Shown here in pieces: positions 5,359 through 11,780 of a stretch of 11,780 nt of DNA; position 1 is the first letter of the stretch, and every line of letters starts with the position of its first letter. This DNA is from Phyllobacteriaceae bacterium. GTDB taxonomy: Bacteria; Pseudomonadota; Alphaproteobacteria; Rhizobiales; Devosiaceae. The notes under the pieces are model-generated. The model did no database searches. It had not been told where the DNA came from and worked only from the letters and a program-made list of their open reading frames with translations. A program made the translations under genes and the position numbers. The stretch is from contig JAAZLP010000081.1 of the NCBI GenBank assembly GCA_012799265.1, forward strand, positions 1-11,780, written 5' to 3'.

Positions 5359-6153
5359 TCAGCCCGCCTTTGCGTGCTCACGCAGCCTTTCGACGACGAA
5401 AACAGCCTTGTCGAATTCCACCTTGCGCTTGTTGCGGCGCTCGGTGGCTTCCTCGTCTTCGCCCCAAAGACGGATCTGGTGGTCTTCGTCGACATGGGCG
5501 GCCAGCCAGACATCGTCCGGCGACAGCAGTTCATTTTGAAGGGCAATCGCCAGCAGCCCCGACCCGGTGAGGCCAGTGATCGACACAAGCGCCGTCAGTT
5601 GGAGAAGGCTGAGCCCCTCGAGAGTCTTTGCCAGCTTTTCCAGGGTGCTCGCCGGCTGCGCCTGATGGATGATGCCGATAGTGGGTTGGAAGGCGACGTC
5701 GAATTCGCGCGCCAGCTTAACCAGCGCCGCGTCCCAGACCTTTTCCTGCTCATCAACCAGCTCCTGAGGGGAATCGGCCCGATAGAGCAGCAGGTCATTG
5801 CCGGCAAACTTGATGATCTCGTCGCGGAAAGCCGGGATCATCTCATCGCCGCTTTCAACGGCGGAGTTAATGAGGCGAACGAGCGGCATGGTCGCCGGAT
5901 CGATGAACTCCTGCTGTGCCGCCCATTCCTCGGCCAGCGCCTGGGCGAGGTTCAGTTCGGGCACGACGATTGGGATTTTTTTGCCCGGCGTGCGCACCTG
6001 GCGGCCATCCAGCGTGACCGAATAGCCGTCTTCCCCACGCGCCACATCCACGTCCTTGTAGAAGCGCTTGGGCAGTTCGACCTTGTTCAGATGCTGCGCC
6101 CGGCCATAGCCATCGTCACGATGCTTGTGGGCTTCTTCGAGCTGGTCGCGCAT
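5359..6153 (-). CDS. ATP12-family F1-ATPase assembly chaperone
   Basis: Mitochondrial Atp12 binds free F1 alpha subunits and helps assemble the alpha3-beta3 hexamer; alphaproteobacteria carry homologues presumed to do the same in the cytoplasm. It has 264 residues. The N-terminal half shows LPKRFYKDVDV, a short beta-rich segment with LDGRQVRTPGKKIP, then EEWAAQQEFIDPATMPL. The helical second half holds DLLLYRADSPQELVDEQ and the family signature DEDHQIRLWGEDEEA near the C-terminus. The ATG at 6153 has GGAG nine bases upstream and lies three bases after the HAD stop. It is the last gene of the crcB-rluC-HAD-ATP12 operon. No signal peptide is present. Confidence 0.92.
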   Translation of the reverse strand: MRDQLEEAHKHRDDGYGRAQHLNKVELPKRFYKDVDVARGEDGYSVTLDGRQVRTPGKKIPIVVPELNLAQALAEEWAAQQEFIDPATMPLVRLINSAVESGDEMIPAFRDEIIKFAGNDLLLYRADSPQELVDEQEKVWDAALVKLAREFDVAFQPTIGIIHQAQPASTLEKLAKTLEGLSLLQLTALVSITGLTGSGLLAIALQNELLSPDDVWLAAHVDEDHQIRLWGEDEEATERRNKRKVEFDKAVFVVERLREHAKAG

Positions 6154-6156
6154 GTC

Positions 6157-6819
6157 TCAGGTCTCCAACAGGTCGTCGATGGCGGCTGGCAGGTCTGCGT
6201 AATCTTCAACCAACACATCCGCTCCGGCTTTCCGGAGGTCACGAACATCGTGATAACCCCATGAAACACCAATCGTTTTCGTTCCGGCAGCCTTGCCCAT
6301 TTCCATATCGAAAACGGTGTCGCCGATGATGACAGTCCGCTGCCTGTCGGCGCCGGTCTCCTCCATCGCCCGCAGCATCATTCCGGGATGCGGCTTGGAC
6401 GGGTTGTTGTCCGGGGTCTGCAGCGTTACGAAATGCCGGGCAATCCCGTGCAGCTCGGTCAGGCGATGAACGCCGTTGAGGCCCTTTCCGGTTGCAATCC
6501 CCAGCAGTGTGCCCGCGCGGTCCCGAAGCAAGTCGAGCGCCTCACGCGCACCAGGAAAGAGCCCCTCCCGCCCTTCCGCCCGCACCAGCGAAGCGCGATA
6601 ATGGGCGCGATAGCTTTCGGACATCTGAGCGGCCTGCTCGGCATCAGCAGCGCCAAGCGCGAGCATCGCCTCTGGCAGCGACAGTCCGATGATGCGCCGG
6701 ACATCCGTAGGCGTCGGCGGCGTCAGACCGGCCTGTGCAAAGGTGGTCGCCATATGTTCGGAGATCAGCGCCTGCGTATCGATCAGGGTGCCGTCCATGT
6801 CGAACATGACGAGTTTCAC
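6157..6819 (-). CDS. HAD-superfamily phosphatase, phosphoglycolate phosphatase-like
   Basis: A 220-residue HAD subfamily IA hydrolase. Motif I is DMDGT with nucleophile Asp7 and acid/base Asp9. A helical cap spans about 15-85. Motif II is Thr110 in IATGK, motif III is Lys142 in SKPHPG, and motif IV is GDTVFDMEM (166-174) with Asp167 and Asp171. All catalytic residues are present. The closest well-known relatives are Gph-type phosphoglycolate phosphatases, but substrate specificity in this family cannot be read from motifs. The GTG start at 6819 overlaps the preceding gene's TGA in a GTGA and has a GGAG eight bases upstream. The first ATG, four codons in, would remove the first beta-strand leading into motif I. 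It is cotranscribed with the ATP12 gene. Confidence 0.9.
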   Translation of the reverse strand: MKLVMFDMDGTLIDTQALISEHMATTFAQAGLTPPTPTDVRRIIGLSLPEAMLALGAADAEQAAQMSESYRAHYRASLVRAEGREGLFPGAREALDLLRDRAGTLLGIATGKGLNGVHRLTELHGIARHFVTLQTPDNNPSKPHPGMMLRAMEETGADRQRTVIIGDTVFDMEMGKAAGTKTIGVSWGYHDVRDLRKAGADVLVEDYADLPAAIDDLLET

Positions 6820-7805
6820 GCGTCGGTCTCCGGATCATTGGTCTGGGCATCGTAGCGGTTGGCATCGAACCCAAGCGCCTCCCAGCTCTGCTGCATATGC
6901 TCCGGCAGAGGCGCCGTGATGTCGATCTTCTTGCCATTGCGCAGCGGCAGGGCAATGCGGCGGGCATGGAGGTGCAGGCCCTCGCCCAGACCCGGTGCCG
7001 GCATCCAGTTCTCGATATTGAAATAACGCGGGTCACCGATGATCGGCGTACCCAACTGCGCCATGTGAACGCGCAGCTGATGAGTACGCCCGGTGACTGG
7101 CTTCAGCGTCACCCAGGCAAAGCGTCGGCTCGCCGTATCGGTGGTCGAATAGTAGCTGAAAGAGTGAACTGCGCCCGGCGCGCCATTACGCGCGACCACC
7201 ATCTGCTCACCGTCAGCCGTCACCTGCTTGCGGATGAAGCACGAGATTTCGCCCTGACGCGGCGTCGGATTGCCGGCAACCAGCGCCCAGTAGATCTTGC
7301 GGGCCGACCGCGACCGGAACACCGAGCCAAAATGCTTGGCAGCAGCAGCCGTCTTGGCCACGACGAGGCAGCCCGAGGTATCGCGGTCGAGACGATGCAC
7401 GAGGCGCGGCGCCTCGCCGGCCTTGTTCGGCAGGTTTTTCAGCAGCCCGTCTATATGTCGGACCGTCCCGCTGCCGCCCTGCACGGCCAGGCCATGCGGC
7501 TTGTTGAAGACGTAGAGGTCATCATCCTCATAAAGGATCAGGTCCTTGAGGAACCGCACCTCCTCCGGGTTGACCTTGAAGGCGCGCACCGTATCCGGAT
7601 CATCGACCGGCGGAATGCGCACGGTCTGGCCTTCCACGAGACGCGTGCTCGGCTGCACTTTCGCCTTGTCGACCTTGACCTCGCCATTGCGGATCAGCTT
7701 CTGCAGGCGCGCAAACCCGACCTGCGGGAAATGCTTGGCGAACCAGCGGTCCACCCGCATGCCGTCGTCGTCTGCGCTTACTTCACGATGTTGGACGCCG
7801 CTCAT
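6816..7805 (-). CDS. rluC: RluC/RluD-family 23S rRNA pseudouridine synthase
   Basis: Isomerises specific uridines to pseudouridine, probably in 23S rRNA. It has 329 residues from the ATG at 7805. An N-terminal S4 RNA-binding domain is at about 16-62 (MRVDRWFAKHF, LQKLIRNGEVKVD). The catalytic domain has NKPHGLAVQGGSG (101-113), RLVHRLDRDTSGCLVVAKT (134-152) with catalytic Asp140, and GRTHQLRVHMAQLG (239-252). The frame continues upstream to 8003, but that stretch is only the antisense of crcB. The ATG at 7805 lies in an ATGA overlap with the crcB stop, has GAGG/GGA upstream, and gives the MSGVQHREVS start usual in rhizobia. RluC is the likeliest member; RluD cannot be fully excluded without target-site data. 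Confidence 0.92.
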   Translation of the reverse strand: MSGVQHREVSADDDGMRVDRWFAKHFPQVGFARLQKLIRNGEVKVDKAKVQPSTRLVEGQTVRIPPVDDPDTVRAFKVNPEEVRFLKDLILYEDDDLYVFNKPHGLAVQGGSGTVRHIDGLLKNLPNKAGEAPRLVHRLDRDTSGCLVVAKTAAAAKHFGSVFRSRSARKIYWALVAGNPTPRQGEISCFIRKQVTADGEQMVVARNGAPGAVHSFSYYSTTDTASRRFAWVTLKPVTGRTHQLRVHMAQLGTPIIGDPRYFNIENWMPAPGLGEGLHLHARRIALPLRNGKKIDITAPLPEHMQQSWEALGFDANRYDAQTNDPETDA

Positions 7806-8185
7806 GCCGTTCCGCCTCTGGTAATCAGAAGCCCGAGATATAGCCCGACAAGACAAACCACAACCGACAACACGACATAGAGAGCAGCCTGAGCCAGTTC
7901 GCCGCGTTCCATCAACACGATTGTGTCCAGCGAAAAGGACGAAAAGGTGGTGAACCCGCCCAGCACCCCCACCGCAAGGAACAACCGCGCCTCCGCCTGC
8001 CATTCCGGCAGCAGCCGCGCCATGAGGCCGATGAAGATTCCCATCAGTACTGACCCGACCACATTCACGATCAGCGTCGCATATGGAAACGCCCCCAAGG
8101 CCAGCCGCCCCACGCCCAGCGACACGCCATAACGCGCCATGGCGCCCAAGGCACCACCCGCACCAACCAGCAGGATTCCGTTCAC
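7802..8185 (-). CDS. crcB: CrcB/Fluc fluoride channel
   Basis: Fluc proteins are small inner-membrane channels that let fluoride leave the cytoplasm, working as dual-topology dimers. From the GTG at 8185 the protein has 127 residues, exactly family length. Features are GAGGALGAMARYG (8-20) with Arg18, NVVGSVLMG (41-49) with pore Asn41, and GVLGGFTTFSSFS (73-85) with the Phe81/Phe84 pair that lines the anion path. Four hydrophobic segments lie at about 4-24, 36-57, 67-91 and 98-121. The GTG has no clear Shine-Dalgarno. The frame stays open to 8338, but the extra residues are not channel-like and overlap the patatin gene. No fluoride (crcB) riboswitch pattern is visible upstream. It heads the operon. 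Confidence 0.94.
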   Translation of the reverse strand: MNGILLVGAGGALGAMARYGVSLGVGRLALGAFPYATLIVNVVGSVLMGIFIGLMARLLPEWQAEARLFLAVGVLGGFTTFSSFSLDTIVLMERGELAQAALYVVLSVVVCLVGLYLGLLITRGGTA

Positions 8186-8292
8186 TTGGCGTAAACTACT
8201 GCAGCAAGAAGAAGAATTTGCATTTGCCTGTTCACCTTTTGCTCGATCTAACGCCCTAAAGATAGCCCTAGTACAATGTCGGGGGACAGGCG
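8186..8292. other. Divergent promoter region between crcB and the patatin gene
   Basis: A 107-base AT-richer gap between divergent starts, which must hold promoters for both the crcB operon and the patatin gene. On the + strand GGGGGA (8281-8286) is the patatin ribosome site, six bases from its ATG. I could not find a convincing -35/-10 pair on either strand; TACAAT at 8272-8277 is too close to the patatin start to be its -10. No riboswitch fold was recognised. Confidence 0.5.
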
Positions 8293-9402
8293 ATGAAGCG
8301 TTTTTTCGGAATGGTGGCAATTGCCGCCACAGCAGCAATTCTCGCCGGCTGCGCCACCACGGGCAAACGCGCCGAAATCCCGACGACGCTTATTGCGCAG
8401 GGGGCAATGGCCCATAGCTCTCCCCTCCGCTATTGGGGCGACGATCCGCAATTTGCAGCCAGCCATACCCGCGTCAAACCGGGCTCTGACGGCGCAGTCG
8501 ATTTCCTCACCATTTCTGGCGGCGGCATCAATGGCGCCTATGGCGCTGGCTATCTCATGGGCTGGACCGCCAGCGGCAACCGCCCCGAATTCGAAGTCGT
8601 CACCGGCATTTCCGTCGGCGCGATCACTGCCCCCCTCGCCTTCCTCGGCACCGCCTATGACAACCGGCTCTACGAGGTCTATCAGTCCCTCGGCGCTGCC
8701 ACCAATCCCAAGACCAACTTCCTCTCGGTGATCTTTGGCGGCACTGCCGCGGTGGACAATACCCCCGTCAAGGCAGCGATCGCCAAGGCCGTCGATGCCC
8801 AGATCCTCGACAAGATTGGCGCCGAACACCGCGCCGGTCGCCGCCTCTATGTCGGCACCACCAATCTCGATGCCCAGCGTCCCGTGGTCTGGGATATCGG
8901 CGCCATCGCCAACAGCAATGATCCCAATCGCCTGGAGCTGGTGCGCAGCGTCATTCTCGCGTCCGCCTCGGTTCCGACGGTCTTTGATCCCGTCCTGCTT
9001 GAAGTGAACAGCAGCGGCCAGGCCTATAGCGAGATGCATGTCGACGGCGGCGTCACCGAACAGGTCCTGCTCATGCCCGGTGGCTGGGGCAAGGTCGGCA
9101 AGAACGCCCGTCTCTATGTGATCTTCAACGGCGTCGTCGATGCCCAGACCGAAACCGTCCAGCCGAATAGTGTTGCCCTCGTCGCCCGCTCGGTCCCGAC
9201 CCTGCTCAAATATCTCGGCCGCGCCAATCTCGCCCAGCTTGCCACTTCGGCCAGGCAGAGCGGCGTCCATTATCGCATGACGGCCATCCCGGGTGACTTC
9301 CCTGAATCGTCCAGCGTCTTCGGTGATCCCGTCTGGCTGGCCCAGCTCTATGATTTCGGCCACGCCCACGGCAAGGCGGGCTCCTGGCGCGATCGCAACT
9401 AG
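8293..9402 (+). CDS. Patatin-like phospholipase with lipoprotein signal peptide
   Basis: A 369-residue predicted lipid acyl hydrolase. The N-terminus MKRFFGMVAIAATAAILAGC is a lipoprotein signal with lipobox LAGC and lipidation at Cys20; Ala21 follows rather than Asp, which suggests outer-membrane sorting by the usual rule. The patatin core begins near 70: the oxyanion-hole loop GGGINGAYG (76-84), the nucleophile elbow GISVG (105-109, Ser107), and the catalytic Asp251 in VDGG (250-253), completing the Ser-Asp dyad. YVGTTNLDAQRPVVWD and ILASASVPTVFDPV are also typical of bacterial patatins. There is no beta-barrel domain, so it is not a type Vd autotransporter. The substrate is unknown; membrane phospholipids are the default guess. 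It is divergent from crcB, and its TAG shares a CTAG with the opposing rarA stop. Confidence 0.88.
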   Translation: MKRFFGMVAIAATAAILAGCATTGKRAEIPTTLIAQGAMAHSSPLRYWGDDPQFAASHTRVKPGSDGAVDFLTISGGGINGAYGAGYLMGWTASGNRPEFEVVTGISVGAITAPLAFLGTAYDNRLYEVYQSLGAATNPKTNFLSVIFGGTAAVDNTPVKAAIAKAVDAQILDKIGAEHRAGRRLYVGTTNLDAQRPVVWDIGAIANSNDPNRLELVRSVILASASVPTVFDPVLLEVNSSGQAYSEMHVDGGVTEQVLLMPGGWGKVGKNARLYVIFNGVVDAQTETVQPNSVALVARSVPTLLKYLGRANLAQLATSARQSGVHYRMTAIPGDFPESSSVFGDPVWLAQLYDFGHAHGKAGSWRDRN

Positions 9403-10721
9403 TCCTCGCCGCGCGCTGCCTTCTTGGTGGCGCGCAGCCGCTCGAAATAGTCCTTGCGCTTTTTCAGGTCGCGCTCAAAGCCGCGCTCGACCGGCTGGTA
9501 GAAGTCCTGCCGCCCGATCATTTCTGGGAAATATTCCTGGCCCGAAAACGCCTCTGGCGTGTCATGGTCATAGATATACCCATCGCCATAGCCCTCTCCC
9601 TTCATCAGCTTGGTAGGCGCATTCAGAATGACCATTGGCGGCATGGGTGAGCCGGTCTGCTTCGCGACCGCCCTTGAGGCCTTGTAGGCCGTATAGATGG
9701 CGTTCGATTTGGGCGCGAGCGCCAGATAGACCACGCAATTGGCCAGCGACAGTTCGCCCTCGGGCGAGCCAAGCATCTGATAGGCATCGCGCGCCGCCAC
9801 GGCATGAACAAGCGCCTGCGGGTCCGCAAGACCGATATCTTCCGACGCCATCCGGATCAGGCGCCTTGCCAGAAACAGCGGATCTTCGCCCGCCTCAAGC
9901 ATGCGCGAAAAATAGTAGAGCGCCGCATCCGGATCCGACCCGCGAATGGTCTTGTGCAGCGCGGAAATCAGGTTGTAGTGCCCGTCCTGCGCCTTGTCAT
10001 AGATCGGCGCCCTGCGCTGCACCACTTCCAGCATGGAATTGGGATCGAGTATCTCCCCCTCGCCGGTCGAGGCGAGAATTTCCTCGACCAGTCCGAGCAA
10101 GGCCCGTCCGTCACCATCGGCCAGCCCCAGCAGCGTTACCCGCGCCTCCTCGGTCAGGGGCAACTTTGCCCCCAACAGCTCTTCGGCGCGCTGCAGCAGC
10201 TTTTCGAGATCAGCCTGCGCGAGTGACTCAAACCGCAGGACCTGGCTCCGCGACAGCAAAGCCGCGTTCAGCTCAAACGAAGGGTTTTCGGTGGTCGCCC
10301 CGACCAGCACCACGGTGCCGTCTTCCATGACCGGCAGAAAGCTGTCCTGCTGGGCCCGATTGAAGCGGTGGATTTCGTCGACAAAGAGCAGCGTCCGGTG
10401 CCCGGAAAGCCGCTCGAAACGCGCCTTCTCGAACACCTTCTTGAGGTCCGCCACCCCCGAAAAAATCGCTGAAATCTGCTCGAAGCGGAAATCGATCTGA
10501 TCCGCCAGCAGTCGCGCCACTGTGGTCTTGCCGGTGCCCGGCGGTCCCCAGAGGATCAGCGACCCCAGCCGCCCGGAGGACAGCATTCGCCGCAAGGTCC
10601 CATTCGGCCCTAGCAGATGCTCCTGCCCGATCACCTCATCGAGACTGCGCGGCCGCAACTGATCCGCCAGCGGGCGGGCGGTATCGGCTTGGTTCTGGTC
10701 GGCGGCAAAGAGATCGGACAT
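9399..10721 (-). CDS. rarA: Replication-associated recombination protein RarA (MgsA), AAA+ ATPase
   Basis: RarA is a clamp-loader-related AAA+ ATPase acting at stalled replication forks, with links to SSB and RecA. It has 440 residues, the normal length. LADQLRPRSLDEVIGQEHLL is the family's N-terminal signature. Walker A is GPPGTGKTT (59-67), Walker B is LLFVDE (111-116), sensor 1 is GATTENPSF (141-149) and the arginine finger is Arg158 in LLSRSQVLRF. The C-terminal region contains GEGYGDGYIYDHDTPEAFSGQEYFPE, the RarA tail. The ATG at 10721 has only a weak GGGA nearby. It is transcribed in the same direction as the upstream DegP-like gene, 70 bases away, and overlaps the patatin stop codon by four bases on the opposite strand. 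Confidence 0.95.
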   Translation of the reverse strand: MSDLFAADQNQADTARPLADQLRPRSLDEVIGQEHLLGPNGTLRRMLSSGRLGSLILWGPPGTGKTTVARLLADQIDFRFEQISAIFSGVADLKKVFEKARFERLSGHRTLLFVDEIHRFNRAQQDSFLPVMEDGTVVLVGATTENPSFELNAALLSRSQVLRFESLAQADLEKLLQRAEELLGAKLPLTEEARVTLLGLADGDGRALLGLVEEILASTGEGEILDPNSMLEVVQRRAPIYDKAQDGHYNLISALHKTIRGSDPDAALYYFSRMLEAGEDPLFLARRLIRMASEDIGLADPQALVHAVAARDAYQMLGSPEGELSLANCVVYLALAPKSNAIYTAYKASRAVAKQTGSPMPPMVILNAPTKLMKGEGYGDGYIYDHDTPEAFSGQEYFPEMIGRQDFYQPVERGFERDLKKRKDYFERLRATKKAARGED

Positions 10722-10791
10722 GTCCCTGTTCTATCCCATGCCGCCGCGCTTTCGAAGCCGTACCGCCGCTTCATCCCCGCCAAAGCACCGC

Positions 10792-11780
10792 CTAGCCGCT
10801 GACGATGAACCGGTTCACCCGTCCGTCACGCTGCAGGATCAACTGCCACGTGCGCACCCGCTGCGACGCAACCTCGGAGAAAGTACGCGCCGTGCCGATC
10901 TCGATCTCGTTGAGCGCGAGAATGATGTCATCGACCCGGAGGCCCATGGCTTCAGCCGGCGAGCCTGGCTCAACGGCGGTCACAATCACGCCCCTGGCAT
11001 CATAGGCCAGACCCTTCTGCTCACTCAGCGCCGGATCGAGTTCACGCACGGTAGCTCCGGCAAAGCGCGAATTGGCGTGTGGCGCGATGGATGCGATCGC
11101 TCCTTCCGCCGCGGGCGGTGCCGTCTCGACGGTGAAATTGATGGTTTCGGTGGTGCCGATCCGCAGCCGCTCAAGCGCCGTAACCGATCCGATGGCGCGC
11201 GTTGCCAGCCGGAAGTTGAATGCGCTCGGATCCTCAATGCGCAACCCATCAAGCGACAGGATCACATCGCCGGAGCGGAAGCCTGCCTTTTCGGCCGGTC
11301 CGCCCGGAGCCACCTCGGTGATCATCGCCCCGTAAGGGGCCGGCATGCCGAGGCTTTGGGCGATGTCGGAGGTCACCGCCTGCATTTTCGCACCGAACCA
11401 TGGGCGCACGATCTCGCCGCCGGTCACACCCGCGTCGGCCACCAGCCGCGCCATATTGGATGGGATCGCAAAGCCGATGCCCACTGAGCCGCCGGACCGC
11501 GAATAGATGGCGGTATTGATACCGACCAGATTGCCCTCGAGATCGACAAGCGCGCCGCCGGAATTGCCCGGATTGATCGCCGCGTCGGTCTGGATGAAGA
11601 ATTCATAGTCGGTTGCCTCAACCCCGGTGCGCGCCAGAGCCGAGACGATCCCGCTGGTCACCGTCTGGCCCACGCCGAACGGGTTGCCGATGGCAAGCAC
11701 CAGATCGCCGACAAGCAGGCTGTCACTATCGGCGAAGGTGATGGCCGGGAATGTCGTGTTCCCCGGCTGCCGCACCCGCA
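10792..11780 (-). CDS. Do/DegP-family periplasmic serine protease (C-terminal part)
   Basis: HtrA-type proteases degrade or refold damaged envelope proteins in the periplasm. The window holds the last 329 or so codons; the start, signal peptide and the catalytic His and Asp lie beyond 11780. Present are GDLVLAIGNPFGVGQTVTSG, the nucleophile Ser in TDAAINPGNSGGALVD, and GIGFAIPSN closing the protease domain. Two PDZ domains follow: the first from about PWFGAKMQAV to the DVILSLDG segment, and a second with GVIVTAVEPGSPAEAMGL and DDIILALNEIEI. Two PDZ domains put it with DegP/DegQ rather than the one-PDZ DegS. The GTG at 11775 is not the start, because the frame continues to the window edge with protease-like sequence. 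rarA follows 70 bases downstream. Confidence 0.93.
   Translation of the reverse strand, partial: RVRQPGNTTFPAITFADSDSLLVGDLVLAIGNPFGVGQTVTSGIVSALARTGVEATDYEFFIQTDAAINPGNSGGALVDLEGNLVGINTAIYSRSGGSVGIGFAIPSNMARLVADAGVTGGEIVRPWFGAKMQAVTSDIAQSLGMPAPYGAMITEVAPGGPAEKAGFRSGDVILSLDGLRIEDPSAFNFRLATRAIGSVTALERLRIGTTETINFTVETAPPAAEGAIASIAPHANSRFAGATVRELDPALSEQKGLAYDARGVIVTAVEPGSPAEAMGLRVDDIILALNEIEIGTARTFSEVASQRVRTWQLILQRDGRVNRFIVSG

Noticed and set aside
5374..6264. 296-codon + strand frame opposite the ATP12 gene
   Set aside because: Antisense shadow of a gene with clear family signatures and operon overlaps; its sequence matches nothing recognisable.
6897..7880. 327-codon + strand frame opposite the pseudouridine synthase gene
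   Set aside because: Antisense shadow; the minus-strand protein has S4, HRLDRDTSG and GRTHQLRVH motifs.
8272..8277. TACAAT as -10 box for the patatin gene
   Set aside because: It would place the transcript start inside the ribosome site, and no matching -35 hexamer is found 16-18 bases upstream.
8186..8292. Fluoride (crcB) riboswitch
   Set aside because: Looked for the conserved GGNGAUGG..CCGCC pseudoknot pattern on the crcB strand; it is absent.
8186..8338. Longer CrcB with 51 extra N-terminal residues
   Set aside because: The extension overlaps the patatin start, is not hydrophobic, and the GTG at 8185 gives the exact family length and N-terminus.
8248..9369. 373-codon minus-strand frame opposite the patatin gene
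   Set aside because: Gly/Asp/Ala-rich shadow that would also cross the crcB promoter region; the + strand has a lipobox and an intact Ser-Asp dyad.

Overview
The window reads as chromosomal DNA of a GC-rich alphaproteobacterium, most likely of the Hyphomicrobiales (Rhizobiales). A Devosia-like lineage would fit, but that is inference. The grounds are dense gene packing, an ATP12-type F1-ATPase assembly chaperone (typical of alphaproteobacteria and mitochondria), the gene company degP-like / rarA / crcB / rluC-type / HAD / ATP12 that I know from rhizobial genomes, and intergenic palindromes built on a CCTCGGG..CCCGAGG stem of the sort scattered through alphaproteobacterial genomes.

Left part (1-3049, + strand). 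The last 20 codons of a small membrane protein end at 65 and are followed by a GC-rich hairpin. Then comes a sulfate import set: a periplasmic sulfate-binding protein (272-1255) and two inner-membrane permeases, CysT (1398-2231) and CysW (2234-3049). A strong 13-bp stem-loop separates the binding protein from the permeases. The ATPase CysA that should power the transporter is not in this window.

Repeat-rich spacer (3050-3650). About 600 bp without a credible gene hold two copies of a roughly 120-bp unit, each with two inverted REP-like palindromes. A third, half-length palindrome lies near folP. Between the two units sits a roughly 158-bp palindromic, MITE-like element with imperfect terminal inverted repeats and a perfect 12-bp-arm palindrome.

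Folate cluster (3651-5356, + strand). folP, folB and folK encode dihydropteroate synthase, dihydroneopterin aldolase and HPPK. folB and folK overlap by one base. Together they cover three steps of tetrahydrofolate synthesis from dihydroneopterin to dihydropteroate.

Minus-strand operon (8185 down to 5359). crcB (fluoride channel), an RluC-type pseudouridine synthase, a Gph-like HAD phosphatase and an ATP12-family chaperone are joined by two 4-base start/stop overlaps and one 3-base gap, so they are almost certainly cotranscribed. The operon meets folK tail to tail with two bases between stops.

Right part. A lipoprotein-type patatin phospholipase (8293-9402, +) lies divergent from crcB and convergent with rarA (9399-10721, -); these two share a palindromic CTAG in which each strand reads its TAG stop. 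Upstream of rarA on the same strand is the C-terminal part of a Do/DegP-type periplasmic serine protease, cut by the window edge.

Most of the window is ordinary housekeeping and transport. I see no defence system, CRISPR array, prophage or biosynthetic cluster. The parts that go beyond routine annotation are the mosaic repeat spacer, a possible folP promoter formed from a broken repeat palindrome, the stem-loop inside the sulfate operon, and the patatin gene placed inside an otherwise one-directional rhizobial gene neighbourhood.
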